Assembly (NCBI GenBank): GCA_023627715.1
Contig: JAMAHW010000052.1
Span: 186,001 to 250,000, forward strand
Origin: Periconia sp. R9002
Lineage: Eukaryota; Ascomycota; Dothideomycetes; Pleosporales; Periconiaceae
DNA: 64,000 bases
Reading direction: 5' to 3'
The position numbers were made by a program, and so were the translations under genes. This document shows, piece by piece, positions 23,389-34,331 of this stretch (its first letter is position 1; each line of letters starts with the position of its first letter). The notes under the pieces are model-generated. The model saw only the letters and a program-made list of their open reading frames with translations. It was not told the DNA's origin and did not search any database.

Positions 23389-24265
23389 ATGACGACCGCA
23401 ATCGCAAAATATGCGGCTCAGAAGATGCTGTCCAAGGAGATGGACAAGTACAAGACCAAGAATCTCGGTGGAGCCTATGTAAGTCGTCGCTTCCGCTATA
23501 TATCACTCTCTACGTCTCAACACCCAAACTAACATCCCCATCTAGGACCCCTACTACGAGATGATCCCCCACCCCCGCAAGCCCGATAAAATGAAGAAAG
23601 TCAAGAAGGCAATCCCTTCCTACATCCCCGAACACGATGCCGAAATACTTGCCAAGGCCCGCAAGTCCGCCTACAGGCTCGACTTCGCCCTCTTCAATTT
23701 CATGGGCATCCGCTTCGGCTGGTCCTCCGTTATCGGTCTGGTGCCAGTTGCAGGCGACCTCATTGAAGCCCTCTTCGCATGGAGTCTCATCCAGAACATG
23801 AAGAAAGTTGATGGCGGTGTCCCCGGGAAAATTCGTTTCAGGATGTATATTTACGTGGTCCTCGATGTCTTAGTCGGTCTGATCCCCTTTGTGGGTGACC
23901 TTGCAGACGCCTCTTTCAAGTGCAACGGCAGAAACGTGCGGTTATTGGAGCAACACCTCGACCAGAAGTATATGCCCGAGGAAATTCAGAGAAAACGGAA
24001 GGATTTACGCAAACAAAACGAGTTACTCGATAAGAGCAAGAGGCATTCAATCCCACCACCTGCGACAGCTTTCGAGGATTTCTCGGACGAGGAGGAAGAA
24101 CGTCGCGCTGCTTTTGACGACCGCCACGATGACGTGAGACACCCACAACGCGCTTACTCTGGGCGAAGAGACAGAATTCGAGACGAGGAGATGGGCCTTC
24201 CTCGTCATGAAAGCCGTAGGGAGCACAAGCCGAGACGGGATGATTCGAGGAGGACAAGGAGGTAA
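23389..24265 (+). CDS. DUF4112 family protein
   Basis: Two exons (23389-23478, 23546-24265; 67-nt intron) encode 269 residues. Residues about 65-175 match DUF4112: a short hydrophobic segment with GLVPVAGDLIEALFAW, a second with YVVLDVLVGLIPFVGDLADASF, and the paired P-x-x-G-D turns typical of the family. These are probably two membrane-embedded hairpins. The C-terminal ~90 residues are highly charged (Arg, Asp, Glu) and probably disordered and cytosolic. No biochemical function is established for the family, and this gene gives none. The upstream TATAAA and a spliced first intron just after codon 30 are typical of fungal homologues. Confidence 0.88.
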
Positions 24266-24728
24266 ACCATCGCATTGCACTGTTCTGATATCGCTGTCAC
24301 CATTGTCTTGTCCGGTCCGCGATTTTGTTTCTCGCTCAAGTTGGTAATATCCCTTTTCTCTTTTATCCCAGATCGTCTGTCCTTTTGGCGTAATCATAGT
24401 TGGATTTCAGTCCTAGATATATCCTTTATTATCTTGTAATATCGTGACAGCCATAGAGCCTGTAGCTTGGTCTTCGTTTCGCTGTTTGACGCAATAGTCT
24501 TTCCTCGTTGTACAGATCTAATTATCCTTCTGTTTGTTTTCATTTCCATACCGATTCCAAGGGAGCACGTAATTACCCCTCACCTTCTTGTGATCTGTGT
24601 ATCGCAAGGAAAAGAAAATGTAAAAAAAGGTTTCGGTGTAAATATACATCAAATGAGCGCAACAATCAAAGTACGATTTTCCCCTCCATCCATGGGACAG
24701 AACTGCTCCCAACATGAGATCAATCAAA
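24266..24728. other. Convergent intergenic region
   Basis: About 460 bp between two gene ends. AT-rich, with no gene or RNA recognised. Confidence 0.5.
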
Positions 24729-26833
24729 TCACCCAGCGTGCGGAATAAACTCTGTCCACTCCACTGTTTTGTAAATGCTCTTATCCGCACTCCTCAATCC
24801 GGCAAAACTCTCAGCCAGCAAATACATCCTCGCAAAGGGATACACGAGCAACGCCAAATTCCCAGTGCAAAAGAAAGTAGTGGCTAATAATAATGCGAAT
24901 GCCTCTGACGACTTGGCGAGTACGATTAGTATAATACGCTGTAAATTGTGTTGTGGGCGAGAGGGACCTTCGGTAGGGGCAGCTTCGGGGGTGGGGAATC
25001 TAGGAAAAAGGAACAGGCAGGTAACTCCCAGCCAGATGCAAGTGGGAGCGGTAATCATGGCGATGGTGGAGCCGCGCCAGAGGTTGTATTCGATGTTAGT
25101 GGGAAAGTGCGAGGGGGTCCATGCGAGGACATGGAGGACGGCGTAGAGCGTGCTTATGACCGCATAGGTCTATTGATTCAGAGTTAGCTATCCATGACAT
25201 TGTAGTAGCGATTGAGAGTATGGGTCAGTGGAGAGTGAGTTTTGTGTATGGCGGAGGAAGACTGACGTTCAGGCGGCGTAGCAGAAACCCGTTCTGGTGG
25301 ATTTGTTTTGTTTGCGTATCGAGACCTTCGACGACGAGGTCGCTGCGAGCCGGAACTGTGTAGCATTTTTCAAAATGTATGGTTCTTATGCGTGTTGGAT
25401 CGGGAGAGAAGTTCTCATACTCGTCTATATCAGTTTCCCCCTCGATCCCTTGCACTTCCCCATCCTCCTCATTTTCTTCATCCTCCTCATTTTCTTCATC
25501 CGAAATAACATATCTGATAATAATGCATATATGTGCCTTTCGGTCTTTCAGGAATTGCAAAGCATGGTTCAGCATATACACATATGCTGCCATCTCCGGT
25601 GTCTCGGGGTTGGAGCGCTTTAGTTTCGCCTCCGGGAAGCTCCGGCGGGATTTGAAGTCGAAATATCTTAGAATTTTGTGGTAGTATTTAATTGTTGAAG
25701 AAAGGCGAAGCGCGTGGTTGTGCCAGGCCGAGACGTCAGAGATAGCAAAATCTGCAGAACTACATGAGCATCTGGTGTCCCTCGCGGAACGTCCTCCGTA
25801 TTTTTCAGGAAGCTGGAAGGCGTCAATATGTGTTGGTGTTAAATGAAACACAGCATAGGCGTTCAATCCGTTTGCTTGTACTGTGTAATCGAAAACAACG
25901 TACCCAACCAGCGTCTAGTGCAAACAGCGCACCAAGAGATTCTGCTTCCTTTCCATCTATAATTATTGGCGAACCAACATCATAGCCCTTCTTGAACCAT
26001 AAAGCATAGATACCGAAAGCGCACAACACATGTACGAGCACGTGTATCTCCAATACAGTGACTGGTAGTTGTTTCGCGGCACGCGCAATACATTGAATAA
26101 AGAACCATCCAGCCTGGATACAGACGAGAGCTTTACCAATACCGTCAGCTTTTGACTTGTCGGATATCGTTGTTGTTGGTATGTCTGGGAGTAGATCGAG
26201 CTCGAGGAGAAGCAGAATCCCAGCCGGCGTTAACGTGCGTGGTGGATGCGACGGGATTGGAGAAGGGAGTGCAAAACCGCCAGATAACGCGAAGAAGGCT
26301 TGTTCTATTGTCCAAGGTTTTAGCGATTTGGATGTCGTGGTTAGGCCTGTAGAGATTGGGGCAAATCCGGGACTAAGTTGTTGTTGATCTTGCGTTTCGT
26401 CTCTGCAGTTGGCGCAATCGTTCTTGATATGGCAATCTTCTGGGTTAAGGTCGGTTCCATCGATCATATCGTTGACCCTCTTTCGTAATTGTCTGGCTGC
26501 CCACCATTGCTCCCAAGCACACCAGAGAACTGCCTCAGGAACAAAGACCGCAATGAACATCCATAGCAATCGGTGGGACCGCCGACTCCACTCACTCCTA
26601 GCAAAATGAATATTCGGATGGTAAGCCGTCCAAGCACAGAGTGACAGGGTTGTTAAACATGATAGTAATAGATCGAACGTTCCTCGGGTTTGCGGGGCCT
26701 CTATCCAGCCCACCTTCTCCACTGCCCCTGTATTGTTGGTTTGGAGCGGCAAACCTGTGCCCAAGACGGCAAACAGAATGATGAACAACATTTGAAGTTG
26801 AAAAAAAAACATTGTGTGGAAAGAGGCGCCCAT
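24729..26833 (-). CDS. Multi-pass membrane protein of unknown function
   Basis: A fungal-type integral membrane protein I cannot name. The likely start is the ATG at 26833, giving a hydrophobic leader (MFFFQLQMLFIILFAVLG). The frame is open further upstream without a better ATG. Exon 1 carries helices around SCLTTLSLCAWTAYHP, RLLWMFIAVFVPEAVLW and VLEIHVLVHVLCAFGIYALW, and a Cys-containing loop. The middle exon (to 25267) has an acidic EENEEDEENEED tract. The last exon (24729-25169, after a clean 97-nt intron with a GCTAAC branch) adds three hydrophobic segments. The exon 1 to exon 2 join near 25880-25935 is uncertain: the obvious GTACGT donor would give an intron of only 23 nt in the wrong frame, while a 52-nt GTGCGC-donor intron (25881-25932) restores the frame. 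Total is about 650 residues. Confidence 0.6.
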
Positions 26834-27147
26834 TTGTGATACTATAAATTCTATAGCGACGTGCTGATCTCGATTCATCCCTTTGTAGTTGAAACAGAGC
26901 ATAGCCTCTCGCGCGCGGTAAGGGTGGGGTCGGTTGCAAACCACCCTTGTGAATGGGTCCAGATTGCATAGATGGTGCGAAACCTACATATGGTCGGCGC
27001 TTAATATTTGAGAACATGCATTGCATATCATTCCGACGCTGATGTGCCCTAATCAAAAGATGCGTCGTTGAGACTGGCACGTTGTGAGCGCTCACAAAGT
27101 GATGGAGTTTTCAAGTTCAGTTCCGACTATGTTGCAGTTCCGCGTAT
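26834..27147. other. Intergenic, NCS2 3' end to membrane-protein promoter
   Basis: About 310 bp. The open frame of the membrane protein extends back to 26944 without an ATG beyond those already noted, so an upstream first exon is possible. Nothing else is seen. Confidence 0.4.
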
Positions 27148-28384
27148 TCATATTGAAGGCTGAGGAATCGATCTGGTGCAGCCATAGCAGAGTTGTGAGC
27201 TGCCCTCTCTGGCAGCTGTCTTGACGCCATCTTGTTGGTCACCTCCCCACCCGTGTATCCCAAAACGGCCATCAGGCACCGGCATACTGCATAAGTCACA
27301 GCGAGGTGCAGAAGCAGGTGCAGGCACAGCCTCCAATTTGCCTGTTGTGCGAACAACGTTGGAAACGATGCTGGGAAAATTCATCTCGACCTCTTCGAAA
27401 TATTTGCTCATTAGGTCGTCGATGGTTGTGTTCTTTGAACTCATCGATGCCTGCCTGACAGTGGAAGGTTCACATACCAAGGTAGAGATTGGGTCCTTTA
27501 CCAGGTCCACGTACGAAAAAAGTTCTTTCTTCAGTACATCTCGGAGGGGATAATGAAACGCAATACCATGGGGTGATTCGCCATCGGACACCTGCCAGGG
27601 CAAAGAAAACCCCCGTCCTTTGGCAGTCTCAGACAAGGTCTTCTCAGCCAATTTTGTTGTGGTGTCTCCCCAAAGGATGCTTTCGCAACCACTTGCTTTT
27701 GCATGCTCCACAATCAGCCTCGTAGTGAGAGTAGATAAAACATCAGCGCGTGCAGTGGCTGAAGTGAGCGAATTCATAAGGCCAGCAAGCCTCTCAGGAG
27801 GCGAGGCAGTCTCATTTTGATTTACATGGGGGCAGAGACCGGTAAGTGCTGCGTCGCTCGACAATCGGAACACGTCGTGCAGGGGTAGAGATGAGTATTG
27901 GAAATCCGGATATGCCTCTTTTACTTTTGCCATATTATCTGATGAGATGAATGATTCGTTACCAGGGACTTCAATGTAGAGTACATGAAGCGCAAAACCG
28001 GTGCGTCCAGTCTTGCGTATCTGTGTCTTGAGCTGGCCATCCAGGATATGCAAGAGAGACACGGATGAGACACCAAAAGAGAGGGGCAGGAGCAGAGTAC
28101 GCTGGTGATCCGGGCTGGCATTGCGGACACGAAAAGACTCTAATCTCTTAATGGTTTTGGTTTGAACATATTTGAAAAAGCACTCTCTGCGGGGATGTTA
28201 GCGAGAATTAGTCACGCAAGTTGAGTGAATCGAAAAGGAAAACGAATGGGTTGTGGCCAAAAAAAAGAAAACTATTCTGTACACACCGACACAGGGGATG
28301 AGACCGGACGACAAGGACGGTGGAATTCTCCTTGCACCGGCGGCACGACTGCTCGAGAGGCAGATCGATATGTTTGCCTGGCAT
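27148..28384 (-). CDS. NCS2: Cytoplasmic tRNA 2-thiolation protein 2
   Basis: With the Ncs6/Ctu1 partner it thiolates U34 of Lys, Glu and Gln tRNAs in the cytosol, receiving sulfur through the Urm1 pathway. Two exons (28287-28384, 27148-28186; 100-nt intron) give 378 residues. The N-terminus MPGKHIDLPLEQ followed by two CxxC pairs (Cys14/17, Cys32/35) is the Ctu2 signature; the intron falls between Cys32 and Cys35. LLLPLSFGVSSVSLLHIL and SGCESILWGDTTTKLAEKTL match the family's degenerate PP-loop-like domain. A C-terminal zinc ribbon has CDLC and CYGC. The length is at the short end for fungi. It shares a 305-bp divergent promoter with PTM1. An intron-bearing tRNA-Glu gene lies elsewhere in the window, but its CUC anticodon is not a substrate. 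Confidence 0.93.
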
Positions 28385-28689
28385 CCTTGCGAGTGGTGAG
28401 GTGAGGGCACAGTAACGGACGGTGAAGTGCATGGTTTTCGGAGTACCGGTCTGATAAGGCAGCGTGCACCGCCACGGCTGAGCTAGGGACTTGGCGGAAT
28501 GCAGCCACGTCTGTAACTTTGGGCCAACTGACGACACAAACTGCACCTTGGAAAAGGCATACATTCGACTTTTCTTTCTCATATACTGCCGCTCGTGTCG
28601 CTGAGCCGGCCTCTCGTACTGGTTCATCATCGCATTCATCTCCCGCGCGTTCCGCACACTGACGGCACGGCTCCTCGTCTCCAGGCAGC
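28385..28689. promoter_or_regulatory. Divergent promoter between NCS2 and PTM1
   Basis: 305 bp separate the two start codons, so both promoters and 5' UTRs must share this space. No TATA box or named site is obvious. Confidence 0.5.
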
Positions 28690-30499
28690 ATGAAGGCGTG
28701 GCTGCGGACTACCGGGCTGCTTCTGCTGTCAACAATCACAGCAGTCGCGGCCATTGATGTCGCTCTGGTACGAATAGGAACCAATCCAAACCGACTATCC
28801 AAACAAACTCGATTCTAATCTTGTCCCAGAAACCAGATGATACCCAAAAATGCGCGGGCATGTACAGCAAAAAATCCTGGGGAGGGAAGGTCGACCCCTT
28901 CATCCTAGTCAAGTTCCTGAAAACCGATAAGAATAAAGACATCGAAGACCCAACTGTTGGCGTAGTAATTTGGGAATACAAAGACCAGAATCTGCTGGGA
29001 AAGCCATCCGATAAACCTTTGGAAGACGTGAGTCGCGTCCGAGAAAGAAACACTTGGCCAGGCTGACACCATCGCAGCGCAGATACATTTGCAACGACGA
29101 CGCTATCAACGAGAAGCTCTGCAACGGCACGCACAAGGGTGAATGGATTCTTGCCGATGACGTCGACAAGCAATCCAAAAACTTTGTCAGAACCGCCGCC
29201 GTTCACCTCAACGATCCTCAGCCCATCAACTACCCCGTCGCATCCGGCGGAGACCAAAAGGTCGTACTCAAGACAGGGTACTATTGTGTTGCTACCGCTG
29301 CTACATCTGAGGGGGTAGATTACGAAGCGATTGTGACCTTCCGTAATGCATACGGAGAGCTCCCAGCTGCTCAGATCGCGAAACTGCCCTTCTACGGCGG
29401 TATCACCATTGCCTACTTTCTCGTTTGCATTTTCTGGGGATTTTTATATTTCCAACATCGACATGATATCCTCGCAGTTCAAAACTATATTACAGCTATT
29501 CTCGGCTTCCTAGTTCTGGAAATGCTGATGACATGGGGCTTCTATGACTATCAGAATCGTCATGGTAACAATGTTGGCGCGAAGGTGTTGATGATCGTCG
29601 TTGCTGTCCTCAACGCTTTCCGAAACTCCTTCTCCTTCTTTCTGCTACTCATTGTTTGCATGGGTTATGGCGTCGTCAAACCCACCCTTGGAAAGTACAT
29701 GACCATGGTTCGTTGGCTGGCGGTCGCCCATTTTGTTTTCGGCGTGGTTTATGCCGTTGCATCTCTAACCGTCCCCCCGGAGAATGCCGGCCCGTTGGTG
29801 CTCTTGATCATCCTTCCTCTCTCCGCTACTCTTACTGCCTTCTACATATGGACACTAAATTCGTTGAACCTGACCATGAAGGATCTCGTGGAGCGCAAAC
29901 AGCACGTCAAAGCCGGCATGTATAAGAAACTATGGTGGTGCATCCTGACCAGCATCATCGTAATTTTCGGGTTCTTTTTCCTCAACAGCTTCACCTTTGC
30001 TGGTGCTTCAAGCCCCGACTTTGCGCCTACCCACTGGCAGACGCGTTGGTTCGTTTTGGATGGGTGGTTGAACTTGGTATACTTTGCGGACGTCTGTTTC
30101 GTCGCTTACATGTGGAGGCCAACAGCAAATAACCGAAGGTTTGCCATGAGTGATGAGGTAAGTGTGAAAACCACATGTTGAATACGCTCACAACTGACCG
30201 AGCAATAGATTGCCCAAGACGATGAAGGCTTTGAGATTGCTTCGCTTCGTGACTCTCTAGACGAGGAAGAGGGTCAAGGTGGTTATGATCCCGCTCCCTC
30301 GCAACAGCACGGTTCTCACTCAGCGAACCGTGATGCTTCGCCTTTGCCAGCGCCCAGACCACAAAAACCCGTAGTTCCCCCTCGGGAGAGCTTGGACGGT
30401 GACACCATCTTTGCAGTTGGCGAAGATGATAAGTGGAGTGAGGATGAAGACGAAGACGAAGATGAAAGGAAACGCTTGACGTCGAAGCGAAATGATTAG
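28690..30499 (+). CDS. PTM1: PTM1/TMEM87-family Golgi seven-helix membrane protein
   Basis: A GOST-type (Golgi-dynamics domain seven-transmembrane) protein of the Golgi/endosomal system, related to yeast Ptm1 and animal TMEM87. Four exons (28690-28767, 28830-29027, 29078-30157, 30209-30499) join in phase 0 to 548 residues. A signal peptide (about 1-22, LLLLSTITAVAA) leads into a lumenal domain of ~150 residues with paired Cys. Seven helices follow from GGITIAYFLVCIFWGFLYF; the segment GFYDYQNRHG between helices and the RWFVLDGWLNLVYFADV end are family hallmarks. The cytosolic tail is acidic (EDEDEDEDE) and includes a PxxP-type Pro-rich stretch, consistent with trafficking signals. Its molecular activity is not fully established for the family. 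Confidence 0.93.
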
Positions 30500-30945
30500 T
30501 ATGGTACAATTAGAATTCGGAACGGATAGTTTGACGAGATGATCAAGCTGCTGTGAGGGCCAGCAGTGGCGTTCGGTCTTTGGTAGTCTGTATTTTACTA
30601 GTCATCATATGGTATGTATCCGTATTTGTTGAGTCGGCATCTATTGGCGTTGGAAGATGAAATTTCTGGTTTGGATGGACAAATTCTTATATCCTGTGTT
30701 GGCTGAGATCCCTCCTCACTTCCATTTCTTGATGACTGAGATAATTGATGGCTCTCCCTATCGTTTTATAAGAATCTGATCTCTGATAACTGTTGAACGA
30801 GATGTTGAGTAAATATATATACGATTTGTTTAACGTTGTTCGAAGCACCGATAACTAATCGCCGATAAACCCGAAGGAGCTCTGACATTTTCTTTCCATC
30901 CCTCATGTCCTCGGCACGCGAACTCGTCTCACCAACAACAAAACA
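30500..30945. other. Intergenic, PTM1 3' end to IBA57 promoter
   Basis: About 450 bp, AT-rich in the middle. No element was recognised. Confidence 0.4.
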
Positions 30946-32244
30946 ATGACCTCTATTTCGAGAATGGGCCTGCCGAGGCAAAGCAATTATATTTGCAAGT
31001 CATGCCTTGGCCGCCTACGACATCCGCATGTACCACGCTCCGCCGTCGCCCCCTCGCGAGGGATAACGTCGTCATCGAGCCAACTACCCTTGCCGCAGAA
31101 TCGCCCATCATGTTTCACAAACGGACGCCAATGGAGGCTAGAAGCGCATACTCAGTCTCGGATATCCAGAAGGCTTTCTACACAAGCAAGCAACTCGAAT
31201 GCGTCTGTCGAACCAGCGAAAGAAGGGCTCGCGCCACTGCCCTCACGCCGCCTCGTATCCCTCTGTGGGCCGGATGCTGCAAAGTTTTTGCAGGGCCTCA
31301 TAACGAACAACGTCGATAAGAACCGTGAATCCCCTTTCTACGCTGCGTTTTTGGATGCGCGTGGTAGGGTTTTGTGGGATGTGTTTGTGTGGGTATACCC
31401 GGACTTGACCGCGAAAGAGGGCGATTGGGCATGCAATATCGAGGTAGATGGAGGAGAGTTAGAGGCTTTGCTTAAGCATCTAAAGCGGCACAAGCTCAGA
31501 AGTAAAATCAGCATCAAGATTATAGAAGAGGCTGAGATGGGTGTATGGGCAGGCTGGGGGCTATCCTCCGCCGAAAGTATAAAGGACGAGCGCGTTGTCG
31601 CGTCTATTGTTGACCCTCGCGGTGATTCATTCGGCATGCGGTATCTTTTCAAAGGCAACCAGGCCCCAGAAAGTCTGCCTGTGCCTGTTGTTCAGACGGA
31701 CCAATATCATCTGCGCCGCTATCATTTCGGCATTCCTGAGGGACCTTCGGAGATTCCACGCGAGGCCGCACTGCCCATGGAATATAACATCGATCTCTCT
31801 CAGGGCATCGATTTCAAGAAGGGCTGCTACGTGGGCCAGGAGTTAACTATTCGTACAAAACATACGGGCGTGGTTCGCAAACGTGCGCTACCGCTTGTGT
31901 TAAAACCTCTTACCAGCTCTGAGGGCCATGACACAACAACTTCCATTCATAACCTACCAGAGCCAGGTACCGACATAAAGCAACTGGATGAGAACATGAG
32001 TTTGAAAAAGGGCCGCGCAGCAGGAAAGTTTATTGCTGGGATGGGAAATAGAGGACTGGGCTTGGCTAGGCTTGAGATGATGACCAGCATGCGAGTTAGT
32101 GCTGAGGGTGGCAGCTGGAAGCCAGACACAAAATTCGGTGTACCCGTTGGGAATGATGAAGTTGTGGAAGTGGAAGCTCTTGCGCCAGTCGAGTTCCGAA
32201 AGAGGGTTTGGGATCTGTGGGACAAGAACCGGACGAGGGTATGA
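30946..32244 (+). CDS. IBA57: Mitochondrial iron-sulfur assembly factor Iba57 (Caf17)
   Basis: A folate-binding-fold protein of the GcvT/YgfZ family that helps build [4Fe-4S] clusters with Isa1/Isa2 in the mitochondrial matrix. A single exon gives 432 residues. The first ~90 residues are rich in Arg, Ser and hydroxylated residues and poor in acids, as expected of a mitochondrial targeting sequence. The mature part starts near APLPSRRLVSLCGPDAAKFLQGLITNNV. The family signature K-G-C-Y-x-G-Q-E appears as KKGCYVGQELTIRTKHTG at about residues 291-308, with the invariant Cys. The C-terminal part contains GKFIAGMGNRGLGLARLE. The gene is in tandem with PTM1 upstream and a 2OG oxygenase downstream, with no obvious functional link. 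Confidence 0.94.
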   Translation: MTSISRMGLPRQSNYICKSCLGRLRHPHVPRSAVAPSRGITSSSSQLPLPQNRPSCFTNGRQWRLEAHTQSRISRRLSTQASNSNASVEPAKEGLAPLPSRRLVSLCGPDAAKFLQGLITNNVDKNRESPFYAAFLDARGRVLWDVFVWVYPDLTAKEGDWACNIEVDGGELEALLKHLKRHKLRSKISIKIIEEAEMGVWAGWGLSSAESIKDERVVASIVDPRGDSFGMRYLFKGNQAPESLPVPVVQTDQYHLRRYHFGIPEGPSEIPREAALPMEYNIDLSQGIDFKKGCYVGQELTIRTKHTGVVRKRALPLVLKPLTSSEGHDTTTSIHNLPEPGTDIKQLDENMSLKKGRAAGKFIAGMGNRGLGLARLEMMTSMRVSAEGGSWKPDTKFGVPVGNDEVVEVEALAPVEFRKRVWDLWDKNRTRV

Positions 32245-32628
32245 GTTAGACCTCATCTCCATGTCGCTGGTACAAAATCTGTGGAAGAACCCAGTGGGGA
32301 GGTAGGTTGCAGTGCATTCAAATGTTGTCAGTGCCCGAATACACTGTGTCACGTTGTGTGATAACAAACGACTCTGTACTCATCTAACACGCCTCGTGTT
32401 GGTGTCCCTGAAAATAAATGTCCGGTCAGCCATTGGGGTGCTGGAATGGCTGTGAATTGTGGCGCAGTGCACGTGACGTCATTTCCCTGACTTCAAAAGG
32501 GGACCCTTCCGCATCATCTTTGTATTTAAAGGAAACTCGATAATATATACCGTTCACTTCGGATTGACTGTAACCGCAACGCATCCTCTTCCCCATAGTG
32601 CCGAACCACATCGTGCGGAAATTTCGCA
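32245..32628. other. Intergenic, IBA57 3' end to 2OG oxygenase promoter
   Basis: About 380 bp. The distal half carries the CACGTG/TGACGTCA composite (32469-32480), and a TATTTAAA word lies at about 32521-32528. Confidence 0.5.
32469..32480 (+). promoter_or_regulatory. Overlapping E-box and CRE palindromes
   Basis: CACGTG (32469-32474, bHLH-type site) overlaps by two bases with TGACGTCA (32473-32480, the perfect ATF/CREB-type bZIP site). It lies about 150-160 bp upstream of the 2OG oxygenase ATG. Regulation by bZIP or bHLH factors is inferred only. Confidence 0.45.
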
Positions 32629-34056
32629 ATGGCTGTAATAGTCACTCCCGAGCACCAACGCTCATCAAGACCGCTTTCTATATCCGCAATAATAGACAAA
32701 CTTAGACTTCGACGGCGCCCATCTTCCAAAACACAACTCAAAAAGACATCTGCACCTCAAACGGGACTCACATCCAACCAACGTCCACCTCTCAATCCTT
32801 CCTCACTTCCCCTAGTCCTTAGAGAACATCAACACACTCTTCCCCACCTAGGTTGGACAACAATAACGTTTCCCCATCCACCCTCGCAAATCGATCCCCT
32901 TCAAAATGAGTCCGAAATTCCTCCTGTTGATTTACACCCCCTCCAGCGCGCATCCGCAGATCTCTTCGCCGCCGCGCAGATCTTCTTTGACCAGCCAGAC
33001 GAAGCAAAGAGAGCGTGGAAGCACAAACTCGGAACCGAGGAGGGATGGAGTAAAGTCGAGGGCGAGAAAGAATTTATTACGCTGAGGACGCTTGAGTACA
33101 CGCCTGATATTTTGAAAGAGGCCGCGGAGAGGTATTGGAGGCTGATGGCTGGGAATGAGGGAGGAGAGGGGTATTTGAGAAATGTGATGGAGAGAATTGA
33201 GAGCAGTTTAGGGCTTTCTGTTTCTTCGCAGGCTGGACAGGAGAACCAGATAGAGGAACAATACCACACACCGAAGCCAAACCCTCTCCTCCAATTCCTC
33301 CCTCCAAGCCCGTCAATACCACAAACCGACGCCGAGAAAACAGCATCCATGATCCGCATTTTCCGCTATACGCTCTCGTCGTCTCCTTCCTCAACCACAC
33401 TTACTCCTTCCCAATCGCGATCGCAACTTCAAACCCAGGGACCCCTCTCCATTGTAGCAGAACCCCATGCTGACCTCGGCCTCCTCTCCGTTGTAACCGG
33501 TGACGTCCCCGGTCTTGAAGTCTGGAACGGCCAATGCTTCGTCGACATAGAACGCCATTACGTCCACAGTGGTGTGAGCGCGGCAACGATGCTGGTGGGG
33601 CGGCAATTGGAAATGTTTAGCAATGGACGGTTCGCAGCGGGTGGGCACCGTGTTGTTTCATACCCTCCTTCGTCTCCCATTCGTACGTCGGACTCGCAAC
33701 ATCATCAGCAACATGATCAACAGGAAAAGAAAAAGGAAAACAGAGAGGCAAAAGACGCCATACAACTCGCACCAGATAGCAATCCTAACAGCAAGGAGAA
33801 CGACACCACAGAAGCATCTCCGAAATACAGACACTCAATCGTCTTTGTACTGCGCGCACACGAGCCTGTCCCCCTCGATTCACGTGACCTCGAGTCGTCG
33901 ATAACCGGGAAGTGGGCAGATCAGAGCTTTCGGGGTAATGTCACGGCTGGGGAGGTGTATGAGCGGATCAGAAACGCGCATTATAATATCAATATTGGGA
34001 AGGAAGAGAGGGAGAGACAGAAACGGGGGCTTGAAGAGAGAAAGAAGAAGGAGTAG
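32629..34056 (+). CDS. 2-oxoglutarate/Fe(II) oxygenase (isopenicillin-N-synthase-like fold)
   Basis: A probable non-haem iron oxygenase of unknown substrate. A single exon gives 475 residues. The N-terminal region (LGWTTITFPHP, then FFDQPDEAKRAWK) resembles the DIOX_N part of IPNS-like enzymes. The iron site appears intact: H-x-D in EPHADLGLLSVV (about residues 280-282) and the distal His in AAGGHRVVSYP (about 339). An Arg in FVLRAHEPVP (about 408) suits 2-oxoglutarate binding, although the usual R-x-S spacing is not evident. Between the distal His and this Arg is a low-complexity insertion rich in Gln, Lys and Glu (about 350-400), longer than usual. The C-terminus is charged. It is not inside an obvious biosynthetic cluster. 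Confidence 0.82.
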   Translation: MAVIVTPEHQRSSRPLSISAIIDKLRLRRRPSSKTQLKKTSAPQTGLTSNQRPPLNPSSLPLVLREHQHTLPHLGWTTITFPHPPSQIDPLQNESEIPPVDLHPLQRASADLFAAAQIFFDQPDEAKRAWKHKLGTEEGWSKVEGEKEFITLRTLEYTPDILKEAAERYWRLMAGNEGGEGYLRNVMERIESSLGLSVSSQAGQENQIEEQYHTPKPNPLLQFLPPSPSIPQTDAEKTASMIRIFRYTLSSSPSSTTLTPSQSRSQLQTQGPLSIVAEPHADLGLLSVVTGDVPGLEVWNGQCFVDIERHYVHSGVSAATMLVGRQLEMFSNGRFAAGGHRVVSYPPSSPIRTSDSQHHQQHDQQEKKKENREAKDAIQLAPDSNPNSKENDTTEASPKYRHSIVFVLRAHEPVPLDSRDLESSITGKWADQSFRGNVTAGEVYERIRNAHYNINIGKEERERQKRGLEERKKKE

Positions 34057-34331
34057 GTGTATGCATAGGGGAGGTTCAAGTCGATCATTGCGAATTTCTC
34101 TTTATAAGATGTTTTCAAGTAGCATGCGTTTTTGTTAATCTCGGTATTTTGAAATCTCATCGTTTGTCGTTTATGATAGATTCCAGCAAGAGCAACTTTG
34201 TTATTTTTGACAAATGCTTATGTACTCGAAAACATTTTCTTTACTCCATATGTACCTGTCTTCTACACTGATGAACCCACCATCCCCATCTCTTCGAACT
34301 CTACCCCAGCCTCCTCTTACCCAAACCCCAC

